NCBI GenBank assembly: GCA_026713825.1
Contig: JAPONS010000071.1
Location: 1-64,000, forward strand
DNA from: Chloroflexota bacterium
Lineage (GTDB): Bacteria > Chloroflexota > Dehalococcoidia > Lucifugimonadales > UBA1127
Direction: 5' to 3'
Length of the DNA stretch: 64,000 nt
The position numbers were made by a program, and so were the translations under genes. Positions 8,186 through 16,598 of this stretch are shown piece by piece; the first letter of the stretch is position 1; each line of letters opens with the position of its first letter. A model generated the notes under the pieces. It made no database searches. It was not told the origin of the DNA and worked only from the letters and a program-made list of their open reading frames with translations.

Positions 8186-8445
8186 CGGCCGAGTCGCCGG
8201 GCTGATGCGCAACGGACGCTTTGCCCGCCAGTCCATCGGGCGGCCGGGCCTTTTCGAGGATACGATCAACCTGAACGGCCAACACTTCGACATGGATGAC
8301 TGCCCGATGCCATCCCCCGGCTAACCTCGTGACGCGGCGGTGTGCCGGCGAAAGCCGGTTTGCCGCAATCCGATGCTGCTGCGGCGGTTGCCCTTGACGC
8401 ACCCTTGGCATAAGGTTGCTGTGCCTGGCGGCGTAAGGGGGTGAT

Positions 8446-9777
8446 GTGGACGCTGCAGCGCCAGAGCAGGGGTCACGCCGGCCGCGTTTCTACTACGGCT
8501 GGGTGATCGTTGCCATTGCCATCGTGGGCGGTGCGTTCACCAGCGGCACGGGCGTGTGGGGCGCGAGCGTCTTCGTGACCCACATGGGCGACGACCTCGG
8601 CTGGTCGCGGTCGGCGTTCTACGGGGCATTCACCGTGCGGGCGCTGGCGGCGGGCATGCTGGCGCCCATCATCGGCCCGCTGCAGGACAAGAAGATGGGG
8701 CCGCAGTTCCTCATGCTCATGAGCGCCGTCGCCCTTGGCACGGCGCTTGTCAGCATGAAGTGGGTCAACGATCTGTGGGTGTTCTACCTCATCTTCGGCG
8801 GCCTGGGCGCGCTGTCAATGTCGTCGCTCAGCGAGATGCTGACCGTGGCCGTCGTGCCGAAGTGGTTCGTGCGGCGTCGCGGGCGCGCCCTCGGCATCGC
8901 GTCGACAGGCACGGCCATGGGCCCGCTCTTCTTCCCCATCACCGTGACGGCCATCGTCGAGGCCGTGGGCTGGCGCGACGGATGGCTGATCATGGGCCTC
9001 GCCGTGTTCTGCGTCCTGGTCCCGCTGTCCTTCCTCATCCGCACGCGGCCGGAGGACGTCGGCCTGCTGCCCGACGGCGACGACCCCTCGACGCGGCCGG
9101 TCACCCCGACCGCCGCGACTCCCACGGCCGCCTCGGTCGCCACGCAGCCCTCCGCCGCCGCCGAGGTCAGCTACAGCCGCGGCGAGGCGACGCGCACCAT
9201 GACGTTCTGGCTGCTGGCGCTGGCCTTCGCAATGGCGACGCTCTGCATGGGCGGGTTCTTTGCCAACTGGCTGCCCTACTTCCAGGACATCGGCTTCACG
9301 GCGGCGGTTGGGTCCCTCGCGGCGGTGGCCTACGGCATCTGCTCCATCAGCGTGCGTCTCTTCTGGGGCCTGCTCAGCGAGCGGTTCTCGGTCCGCTACC
9401 TGCTGATGGCACAGGCGCTGGTGACCGCGGCCAGCGTGATCTTCTTCATGCAGATATCCGGCCCAATCTCGCTGGTGATGGCCGGCGGGTTCCACGGGCT
9501 GGCCGTGGGCGGGTTCTTCATCATGCGGCCCATGATCGTCGCCAACTACTTCGGGCGGCAGCACATTGGCGCCGTCAACAGCATCATTAGGCCGATAACC
9601 ACCGTCAGCGGGTCGATGAGCCCGGTGCTCATTGCCGGGCTGTACGACATCCGGGGCTCGTACATGCTGGCGTTCTCGGCGATTGTCGCCGCGTGGCTCG
9701 GCGTGGCCAGCATCGTCAGCTTCGCACGCCCCCCGTCCCGGCAGCGAGCGGCTGCTGCAACACCAACGCAGCCGTAG
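8446..9777 (+). CDS. MFS transporter, monocarboxylate/oxalate-formate antiporter-like
   Basis: A 443-residue, 12-segment carrier of the major facilitator superfamily. It begins with GTG at 8446 after AAGGGGGTGAT. The opening YYGWVIVAIA and GVWGASVFV resemble the MCT/OxlT branch. The conserved loop between segments 2 and 3 reads GPLQDKKMGP, and a long cytoplasmic linker rich in Thr, Ala and Pro (about 205-240) separates the two six-helix halves. It should move an organic anion across the inner membrane with protons or by exchange; the substrate is not predictable. It is convergent with the SDR gene, whose stop is four bases away. Confidence 0.88.
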   Translation: MDAAAPEQGSRRPRFYYGWVIVAIAIVGGAFTSGTGVWGASVFVTHMGDDLGWSRSAFYGAFTVRALAAGMLAPIIGPLQDKKMGPQFLMLMSAVALGTALVSMKWVNDLWVFYLIFGGLGALSMSSLSEMLTVAVVPKWFVRRRGRALGIASTGTAMGPLFFPITVTAIVEAVGWRDGWLIMGLAVFCVLVPLSFLIRTRPEDVGLLPDGDDPSTRPVTPTAATPTAASVATQPSAAAEVSYSRGEATRTMTFWLLALAFAMATLCMGGFFANWLPYFQDIGFTAAVGSLAAVAYGICSISVRLFWGLLSERFSVRYLLMAQALVTAASVIFFMQISGPISLVMAGGFHGLAVGGFFIMRPMIVANYFGRQHIGAVNSIIRPITTVSGSMSPVLIAGLYDIRGSYMLAFSAIVAAWLGVASIVSFARPPSRQRAAAATPTQP

Positions 9778-9780
9778 CGT

Positions 9781-10695
9781 CTAACCCGGCCCGCCGAAGC
9801 GCGGCGCCCGCGGCCCGAGTTCACCTGAGAGCAGTTTCTTCGTCATTTCCGGGTTGCCGATGGGATCCGGCGCCAGCCATGCGTTGGGCCCCCCGAAGCC
9901 ATGCTCCAGGTTCCACGTCACGGCGGTGAACATCTTGCCCGTCAGTCCCTCGCTGGCGTCCTGCGTGGCGAGGAACCGGGTCACGGGCACCACCGTGTCG
10001 GCGCGGCTGGACAGCGACGTCGGCTGCATCCCCTTCGCCACGCGCTCTGCCGAGCGGTCGTCGAAGCCCGTGGTGCGCGCGCCCGGCGGGAAGACGACGT
10101 TGACGGCGATGTTGTGCCCGCGCACCTCGTCGGCCAGGTAGTGCGACATGTTGGTCATCGCGGCCTTTGTCGCCATGTAGGGCTGCTCGCGGCTCCAGGG
10201 CCGCCACAGCTCGTGCGACGGGATGCTGCCGGTAGTCGAAACGTTGACGATGCTGCCCCACTGCTTCTCGATCATGGGGCGGATGAAGCGGCGGATCATC
10301 TTGACGGCGCCGATGACGTTGGTGGCGAAGGCCCGCTCCCAGTCGGCGTCCACGGTCTCCAGGATGGTGATGCCCAGGGCGCCCTCGTGCTGCTGGTCGC
10401 GGGTGCGGAACGCCGCGTTGTTGATGAGCACGTCCACGGTGCCGAAGCGGTCGATGACGGCGGCGTAGGCGTCGTCCACGTCCTTGTCCTGGGAGACGTC
10501 GCAGTTGAGGGTGAGGGCCAGCTCGTTGGCGTCCAGCTCCTCGCGGAATGCCTCCTCGCCCTCCCAGGAGCGCTCCAGCGCCGCGACGCGCGCTCCCTGC
10601 TCCAGGAAGGCCCGCGTGTATTCCGCGCCCATGCCCCGCCCCGCGCCGGTGATGACCACAACCAGGTCCCGCAGTTCCCGCGCCGCCATGCGCAC
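9781..10695 (-). CDS. Short-chain dehydrogenase/reductase (SDR)
   Basis: A 304-residue SDR. The NAD(P)-binding motif is TGAGRGMG (about residues 17-24), the structural NNAA box and the active-site YMATK (Tyr-x3-Lys) with an upstream Ser in NVSTTGS are all present. An acidic residue follows the second strand less clearly than usual, so cofactor preference is open. The C-terminal 60 residues (VTWNLEHGFGGPNAWL) extend beyond a minimal SDR. It oxidises or reduces an alcohol/ketone of unknown identity. It stands alone on the minus strand, tail to tail with the MFS gene, which might import its substrate. Confidence 0.9.
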   Translation of the reverse strand: MRMAARELRDLVVVITGAGRGMGAEYTRAFLEQGARVAALERSWEGEEAFREELDANELALTLNCDVSQDKDVDDAYAAVIDRFGTVDVLINNAAFRTRDQQHEGALGITILETVDADWERAFATNVIGAVKMIRRFIRPMIEKQWGSIVNVSTTGSIPSHELWRPWSREQPYMATKAAMTNMSHYLADEVRGHNIAVNVVFPPGARTTGFDDRSAERVAKGMQPTSLSSRADTVVPVTRFLATQDASEGLTGKMFTAVTWNLEHGFGGPNAWLAPDPIGNPEMTKKLLSGELGPRAPRFGGPG

Positions 10696-11034
10696 CCTCC
10701 TAAACCTCGGCAGAAGATGACGAGATGGTACTCGATACAGGGCAATGAGTGTAGTGTGCAGGACAGGGGTGAAGGGATAGCAGTTGTTGGGCCAGGGGCT
10801 ATCGAGTTACGACCTTTCGCCGGGAAATTTCGATTTGGGTAAGGCGCCGGAAGATCCTGGCCCGGCCAAGCCAATTCTGGCTCTGGCCGTCGCCCTTGTC
10901 TCTACCTGCTGATGGAAGTAGATATCTTGGCTCCCATGCTCAAGAGTGACGAAAACCGAGGGAGTTGTTCCTGCCTGCGCGGGAATTGTAGAGCCAACGC
11001 TTCGACAGGCTTGGGGCAGACGGGTTTGGTGGAG
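10696..11034. other. Intergenic stretch with a possible dispersed repeat
   Basis: No gene is recognised. TTCCTGCCTGCGCGGGAA (about 10970-10987) is an imperfect palindrome, followed by CGCTTCGACAGGCTTGGGG. Both resemble dispersed intergenic repeats known from many environmental genomes. Only one copy is seen here, so the assignment is tentative. Confidence 0.3.
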
Positions 11035-11712
11035 TCAGTGGGAACGGCGCCAGAGGAGGAGCGTGAGGGCCAGGAGCAACGCAGCGCCCACGCCGGTGGC
11101 GCCCACTGCCCAGGTCGAACCTTCGAGGAGCTCGTCGTAGCGGCCAAGGACCGTGGCGACGAAGACCGAGGCGAGCGCCAGCGCCAGCCCGGCGGCCAGC
11201 AGGCCCGCGAACAGGAGGCCCTCAAACAGGAGCACGCGGCTTCTGTCGGCCGTCGCGATGCCCTGCAGCGCCATGCGGCGATCGAGGGTACGCAAGCCGA
11301 TTATCCGGTGCAACGTGACGATGCCAGCCAGACTCGCCAGGAGCAGCGCGGCGTCGCGCAGCAGTAACCGCTCACCTATGAGCTCGGTCTGGACGCCCAA
11401 GAGCTCGTACCACTCGAGTTGGTTGTGGCCCCACACAGGGACGGCGTGGGGGAGGATGACAAGTCCCGCCATGATCCAGAAGGGGAGCTGAGTGTGCCCC
11501 AGGGCCTGCAGCGCCCAATACGCCACCGTGAGTGCCGCCACGGCGACGATGACCTGCACTGAAAAGAGCCCGGGAAAGAGATCGGTGAGCCACGTCAACC
11601 ACCGGGGCTCCGACAGGCCTAATGCGGGGCCCGCGTCCCACACGACGAAGCCTGCCAGGAACAGCAGGCTGGCAAGCAGCAGTGTTTCCGCGGCGGCGAC
11701 TCTCACACTCAT
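11035..11712 (-). CDS. Small membrane protein, last gene of the transglutaminase/MoxR operon
   Basis: A 225-residue protein with about six hydrophobic helices (first at residues 8-30; others around VQVIVAVAALTVAYWAL, LPFWIMAGLVIL, AALLLASLAGIVTL, LLFAGLLAAGLALALASVF and GVGAALLLALTLLLW). No catalytic motif is seen. Its start is 12 bases after the stop of the DUF58 gene on the same strand, so it is probably cotranscribed. Its place suggests a structural or anchoring partner of the transglutaminase system. No named family is recognised. Confidence 0.75.
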   Translation of the reverse strand: MSVRVAAAETLLLASLLFLAGFVVWDAGPALGLSEPRWLTWLTDLFPGLFSVQVIVAVAALTVAYWALQALGHTQLPFWIMAGLVILPHAVPVWGHNQLEWYELLGVQTELIGERLLLRDAALLLASLAGIVTLHRIIGLRTLDRRMALQGIATADRSRVLLFEGLLFAGLLAAGLALALASVFVATVLGRYDELLEGSTWAVGATGVGAALLLALTLLLWRRSH

Positions 11713-11724
11713 CCGATCTCCAGG

Positions 11725-13053
11725 CTACCTGTACACATCGACGTGCCGCACCAGCACGGACGTGAATTCCTCCCGCGCGGGCTCCCACTCGATAACGTAG
11801 GCGCCCCTGTTGCGCAGCTCCGTCGCCACATGGCGCGTTTCCCAGCGGGCGAGCCCCAGCCCCCGGGATGCCGCCGGGGCCTCCTGCGGTTCCACGTGCA
11901 CGACCCGCACGCGGCCGGAGCGGAGCGAGCGCGGCTTCAATGCGATCAGCCGGCTGATCGCGGTCTTGAATCGCTCGAATTCCGCCGAGTCCTCGCCGGG
12001 GCGCGTGTAGTGGACATCGAGGCGGGTGATGACGAAGACCTCCGGCCTGATTCGGTACAGGAAGCCCTTGCAGCGTTCCACCGACTGCAGGAGGTCCTGC
12101 TCCGGAGGACCCGGTTTCACGCCGGCCAGCATCTCCATCAGCCGGTTGAACTGCCGCATGCCGGTCTCAGGCGCGAGGATCTCGCCCGCGCCACCGGAGC
12201 CGTTGTAGGCGTAGGCGCCAAGGGTGGATCCCCTCGAAAGGTAGTACTGAGCGAGCGTGCCCGCGGCCTCCACGGTGCTTTCTAGGGGGTTCGATAACGG
12301 CAAGCCCACGTCCATGTAGTCGGCGATGTCCAGAAATATCCACACCGCCCGCTTGGTTTCCGGCTCCAGTTCGTTCACCAGCGGGAGATTGTTGACGCCC
12401 GCGTTCCGGGCGCTGGCCTTCCAGTTGATGCGCTTGAACGAGTCGCCGGGGTGGTACGGGCGGATCTCCTTGAACTCGTCCGTGGAAGCGCCGGTCTTGG
12501 CGAGGTCGTCCTGATAACGGCCGGTGCGGTGGACGGCGCGCACCTCATTGAGGCGCGTCACGTTGCGGATCCTTGGCACGACGGAGACCTCGAAGGCCGG
12601 TCCCCCCACGCCCAGGAGGCTTCGGCCGATGCCGAAGGGCGCCTGCGATTCCCAACCGGACTCGGGCAGCGTGTAGGCGCCTCGCCTGGGGAACCGCAGC
12701 CGATACGAGACGTCAGCGTCCAGTCTGCCGGGCCATTTCCAGACCACGCGCAGGTTGCTGCCCTCCACCAGCTCGGCCTCCGGGGGCAGCACGTCGTGAA
12801 TGAAGACAGGGCCGATGCCGTGCAGGGTTGTGAGCACACGCCGCACCGTCAGCGCATCACCGGCCCAGCAGGCGGCGCGGGACATTTCCCGCTTGACCCC
12901 GACGCTGGAGGGCGGCGCGAGGGCAGTCGTCAGCAGGACGGTGAGGAGGAGAAAGACGGCCCCGGTCAGCAGGAGCACGTTGCCCCATGAGAGGCCCAGC
13001 AACAGCAAAACCAGTGACAGCGCAATCCAGATGAGCTGCGACGACCTGGACAT
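11725..13053 (-). CDS. DUF58 domain protein
   Basis: A 442-residue protein with two N-terminal membrane helices (about 8-45) and a cytoplasmic or periplasmic body carrying the DUF58 signature YHPGDSFKRINWKASAR (about residues 198-214). The rest has a von Willebrand A-like fold in this family. DUF58 proteins are almost always encoded next to MoxR AAA+ ATPases and often beside TgpA-like transglutaminases, exactly as here, two bases after the MoxR stop. The family is thought to work with MoxR in assembling or regulating envelope complexes. The molecular role is not established. Confidence 0.9.
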   Translation of the reverse strand: MSRSSQLIWIALSLVLLLLGLSWGNVLLLTGAVFLLLTVLLTTALAPPSSVGVKREMSRAACWAGDALTVRRVLTTLHGIGPVFIHDVLPPEAELVEGSNLRVVWKWPGRLDADVSYRLRFPRRGAYTLPESGWESQAPFGIGRSLLGVGGPAFEVSVVPRIRNVTRLNEVRAVHRTGRYQDDLAKTGASTDEFKEIRPYHPGDSFKRINWKASARNAGVNNLPLVNELEPETKRAVWIFLDIADYMDVGLPLSNPLESTVEAAGTLAQYYLSRGSTLGAYAYNGSGGAGEILAPETGMRQFNRLMEMLAGVKPGPPEQDLLQSVERCKGFLYRIRPEVFVITRLDVHYTRPGEDSAEFERFKTAISRLIALKPRSLRSGRVRVVHVEPQEAPAASRGLGLARWETRHVATELRNRGAYVIEWEPAREEFTSVLVRHVDVYR

Positions 13054-13055
13054 CG

Positions 13056-14042
13056 CTAGCGGGCCATCCTTCCCATGTCGCTGGGCACGGGCACCTGCGC
13101 CAACACGTCGTCGACGACGGCCTCGCCGCGGGTGCCCTCCAGCGTGTCCTCGATGTTGAGGATGACGCGGTGAGCGAGGACATCGGGGACGACCATCTTC
13201 ACATCGTCCGGCACGACGAAGTCGCGGCCGTGGATGAGGGCGATGGACCTGGCGGCCCGGAGGAGGGCGAGTCCCCCGCGAGGGCTGGCGCCGACGGCCA
13301 CGCGTGGGTGCTCACGGGAGAGCCGGACGATCTGCGTGATGTACTCGACGATGACCTGGTCGGTGTAGACGCCGGTCTCCACGAAGCGCTGGAGATCTAC
13401 GAAGCGGCCAACGTCCACCGCAGGTTCCATGTCCTCAGTTGGGTCGTCCTTCTGCCACTGGATGCGCCGCAGCAGGATGTCGCTTTCAAGCTGGTCGTTG
13501 GCCGGGTAGCCGGTGGAGAGCTTGAGGAGGAAGCGGTCCAGTTGCGCCTCAGGCAGCGGGTAGGTGCCCTCCTGTTCGATGGGATTCTGCGTCGCAATGA
13601 CAACGAAGGGCGAGCCGAGGGACATGGTGTCCCCGTCAATGGTGACCTGACGCTCCTCCATCGACTCGAGCAGAGCGGACTGGGTCTTGGGGGGCGCGCG
13701 GTTGATCTCGTCGGCTAGGAGGACATTGGTGAACACCGGCCCCTGCATGAGCTGGAACGTGCCGTCGTTTTGCCGCCAGACGTTCATGCCGAGGATGTCG
13801 GAGGGCAGCAGGTCCGGGGTGAACTGGACGCGCTTGGTATCGCCGCCAATGGCACGGGCGAAGAGCTTGGCCAGGAGGGTCTTGCCGAGGCCGGGATAGT
13901 CCTCGAACAGGACGTGGCCGTTGGCGAGCCCGGCGGCCAGCAGCTTTCGCAGCATAAGACGATTGCCGACGAAGACCTCCGCGATACGGTCGATGATTCG
14001 CTCGCACGAGAGACGGGCCTCTTCCAGTTGTTGCTCGTTCAT
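13056..14042 (-). CDS. MoxR-type AAA+ ATPase
   Basis: A 328-residue cytoplasmic ATPase. Walker A is YPGLGKTLLAK (about residues 48-58), Walker B is LLADEINRAPPKTQ, and a sensor-1 region ATQNPIEQEGTYPLPEAQLDRF follows, typical of MoxR. MoxR proteins act as chaperone-like ATPases with VWA/DUF58 partners to mature protein complexes. Its gene lies between the 839-aa membrane protein (36-base gap) and the DUF58 gene (two-base gap), so the three should be translated from one mRNA. Confidence 0.93.
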   Translation of the reverse strand: MNEQQLEEARLSCERIIDRIAEVFVGNRLMLRKLLAAGLANGHVLFEDYPGLGKTLLAKLFARAIGGDTKRVQFTPDLLPSDILGMNVWRQNDGTFQLMQGPVFTNVLLADEINRAPPKTQSALLESMEERQVTIDGDTMSLGSPFVVIATQNPIEQEGTYPLPEAQLDRFLLKLSTGYPANDQLESDILLRRIQWQKDDPTEDMEPAVDVGRFVDLQRFVETGVYTDQVIVEYITQIVRLSREHPRVAVGASPRGGLALLRAARSIALIHGRDFVVPDDVKMVVPDVLAHRVILNIEDTLEGTRGEAVVDDVLAQVPVPSDMGRMAR

Positions 14043-14078
14043 CTGTAGATTGCCGCCCTTTCGATGGTGAATGTTGAC

Positions 14079-16598
14079 TCAGTCGCCGGCGCCGGACGCT
14101 GCGACGACCTCGGCCAACCTTCTTGGGTCCAGGTTGGCGGAGGCGCGGGCCGCAGGGCTGAAGAGTGTTGCCGCGGTGTTGTCCACGAGCCGGACGCGCT
14201 CGTCCCGTTCGCGAGTCCGGGCGTTCGCGCGGGTCCAGGGCAGCAGGAACCACCCCGACTCCCGCTCCGGCATATCCAGGAGGTGAAGCCAGCGGTCTAT
14301 AGCGCTTTGCACGTCGAGGCCCTGCCCGCAATGCCCAACGATGAGGGCGATGACCAATCGCTCGGCATCGGCGCCGGTCTCGACGAAGAGGGCGGCGGCG
14401 GCGCGAAGGTCGGCCTCGTTGATGGACGGCAGTGGCGGTTGGCCGGAGGCCAGGGCACTGTCGGCGCGCCGCAGCGTCTCCTCCAGCGCGGCCACCCTGC
14501 CCATCCGCCGCAGGTTGCTGCGATCGAGGAACCGCATGGCAGCTGAGGAAACGGCGCTCGCTCGAATCGGGCGGAGGGTTGCGCGCATCTCCTCCAGGGA
14601 GACGCCATTCCGGTAAAGCAGGGCCATGAGGTATGACCAGAGAGGCTTCCACTCGCCGTAGTCCACAAACCGCCGGCGCATGGCGGAGGAGAGCGCGGAG
14701 CGGGGGTCGTCCTTGCTCTCCAGGACCTGGTGATGGCGCGTCCACTGGCCTGAGTCTGGCTCCTGCGCCTCGGGGACTGCGGTATCCCTTCGCAGGAGGT
14801 CCACCACGAAAAGCAGGGCCAGGAACAGGACCGCCAGCAGCGCAATGTACTCGTAGAGGGCGGCGAACCACAACGCCTCGTAGAGCACCGGGCGCAACAG
14901 GAGACCGTAGACCGCAAGGGCCGCCCCGAGAACCACGCCGCGCAGCCGCGAGACCGCGAGCCAACTTGCCATGGGGGCCAGGGCATTTTGCGACGCCGCG
15001 GCATAGCTGAACACCTGCGCGAGCCCCAGTGCAAACATGCCCGCGGCGCCGGCCGCGCCACCGAGAACAAATCCATGTCCCAGCGGTGAAAGCGACGACC
15101 CGACCACCCATACAAGGTACCCTGCGGCGCTGCAAGCGACGGCGTTCAACAGCGGCTGCCAGCGCGTGAAGACCCGGTCTTCCCGAGACCAGGGAAGGGT
15201 CAGCGCGAAGGCCATGGCGGCGCCAAGGGCCGCAGCGCTCACACGCACGTCGAATAGGGTCGCGAAGTAGGGTATCGCTTCGCGGCCGATGCTCCGCGTC
15301 GACTCGTTGTCGATGAGCGCGGCGTTGATGGCGGGCAAATGGTCCAGCACAACCCCCATCGACAACCCCGCAGCAAGGGCGGCGATCGAGGCCGCCGCCA
15401 ACGCGAGGACAACCGAGGCCGCGGGCCAGTATCGAAACTGCGAATCGGTCCGCGCAACATTACCCACGATCGAAGCGGCGTAGGAAAGCATGATCCCCAG
15501 GGCCAGCACAGCCATGACCTGCGGAACGCTCAACTGGACAGCGACCGCAAGGATGCCGCTGCCCGAGAACACCACGTACACGACACTCAGGAGCGCTAGG
15601 CGGACTACGGGGAACCCCAGGATGCGGTCCACCGGGGGCCAGAAAACACCACAGGCGCGCACCAGCGCGAAGGGCAGCAGCACGGCGAGGAGTTTCGGCG
15701 ACGTCAGCTCCCCCAAGCTCACCACGTACTCCGCTGCCCTGGCGGCGTCAAACCCAAAGTGGCCGGCAAGCACAGATTCGATCGCGGAGGGGAGCCCCGC
15801 CAACGCCTGCAGGGAGACGCTGACCCATGCGGCCTCGGCCAGCAGCAGCAAAGCTCGGAGCACGTTCGCCGTCTGCTGCCGGACCCGCTCCCTGAGAACG
15901 TTCCGCAGGGCCAACGCGCCATAGGACAGCGCCAACGCGGCGGCCAGGGCCGTCAGCAGCGGAGAGCCCTCGAAGCCGACAGCGACGTTCAGCACGCCGC
16001 CGTTGGACAGCAGGACGTAGCCGGATCCGAGGGTAACGAGCCGCCACCAGGGCATGGAAAGCGCCGCGCCAACGCCGGGGCGGACCTGGGCAATTGCGCG
16101 CAGGACGGCCACCAGTGTCATAAGGGGGAGTCCCCACATGGACATCGGGCCGAAAGCCGCAACGTAGGGCAGCGCGGCATCGGGCACCGGTCCGCTTTCG
16201 CGTTCGGCCAGGGCTTCCGTCATTGCGGGGACCGCAGCGATGAGCGCGAGGCCCAGTATGAACCACGCGAGGTCCGCTAGGAATCTCCTCGCAAAGGCCA
16301 GGGCGGCGGCGGCCCGCAGTTCATGGCCCGACCGGGTGGGCCTCCACAGCAGTGCTGCCAGCCTCGTACCGTCGGCCCGCGCGGCGAGACGGCTCAGCAG
16401 CGTCAGGACCGTCCACAGCGCGATAGGGGGGAAGAGGAAGTCCAGATCTATGCCGGACCAGGCGGAGAGCGGACTGGCCGTTCGCCAGAACAGGAAGAAT
16501 CCAGCCACCAGGACTCCCACCAGGAAGAGGGCGGTCAGCGGCAATCGGTACGAGGGTACGGCGGTTACCACAGCTACTCCTCCACCACGGCGTGCCAT
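14079..16598 (-). CDS. 839-residue polytopic membrane protein of the transglutaminase operon
   Basis: About 14 hydrophobic helices fill residues 15-600. The C-terminal ~230 residues are soluble and charged, with a helical region around SSAMRRRFVDYGEWKPLWSY and SLEEMRATLRPIRAS. I recognise no catalytic motif and no named family. Its start overlaps the end of the giant transglutaminase gene by 25 bases, implying translational coupling. The position between the transglutaminase and MoxR suggests it is part of the same membrane complex, perhaps a scaffold or a flippase-like channel. That last point is a guess. Confidence 0.8.
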   Translation of the reverse strand: MARRGGGVAVVTAVPSYRLPLTALFLVGVLVAGFFLFWRTASPLSAWSGIDLDFLFPPIALWTVLTLLSRLAARADGTRLAALLWRPTRSGHELRAAAALAFARRFLADLAWFILGLALIAAVPAMTEALAERESGPVPDAALPYVAAFGPMSMWGLPLMTLVAVLRAIAQVRPGVGAALSMPWWRLVTLGSGYVLLSNGGVLNVAVGFEGSPLLTALAAALALSYGALALRNVLRERVRQQTANVLRALLLLAEAAWVSVSLQALAGLPSAIESVLAGHFGFDAARAAEYVVSLGELTSPKLLAVLLPFALVRACGVFWPPVDRILGFPVVRLALLSVVYVVFSGSGILAVAVQLSVPQVMAVLALGIMLSYAASIVGNVARTDSQFRYWPAASVVLALAAASIAALAAGLSMGVVLDHLPAINAALIDNESTRSIGREAIPYFATLFDVRVSAAALGAAMAFALTLPWSREDRVFTRWQPLLNAVACSAAGYLVWVVGSSLSPLGHGFVLGGAAGAAGMFALGLAQVFSYAAASQNALAPMASWLAVSRLRGVVLGAALAVYGLLLRPVLYEALWFAALYEYIALLAVLFLALLFVVDLLRRDTAVPEAQEPDSGQWTRHHQVLESKDDPRSALSSAMRRRFVDYGEWKPLWSYLMALLYRNGVSLEEMRATLRPIRASAVSSAAMRFLDRSNLRRMGRVAALEETLRRADSALASGQPPLPSINEADLRAAAALFVETGADAERLVIALIVGHCGQGLDVQSAIDRWLHLLDMPERESGWFLLPWTRANARTRERDERVRLVDNTAATLFSPAARASANLDPRRLAEVVAASGAGD

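Noticed and set aside
10966-11010. REP-like dispersed repeat family
   Set aside because: Only one copy is present in the window, so it is listed only as a possible repeat in the intergenic entry.
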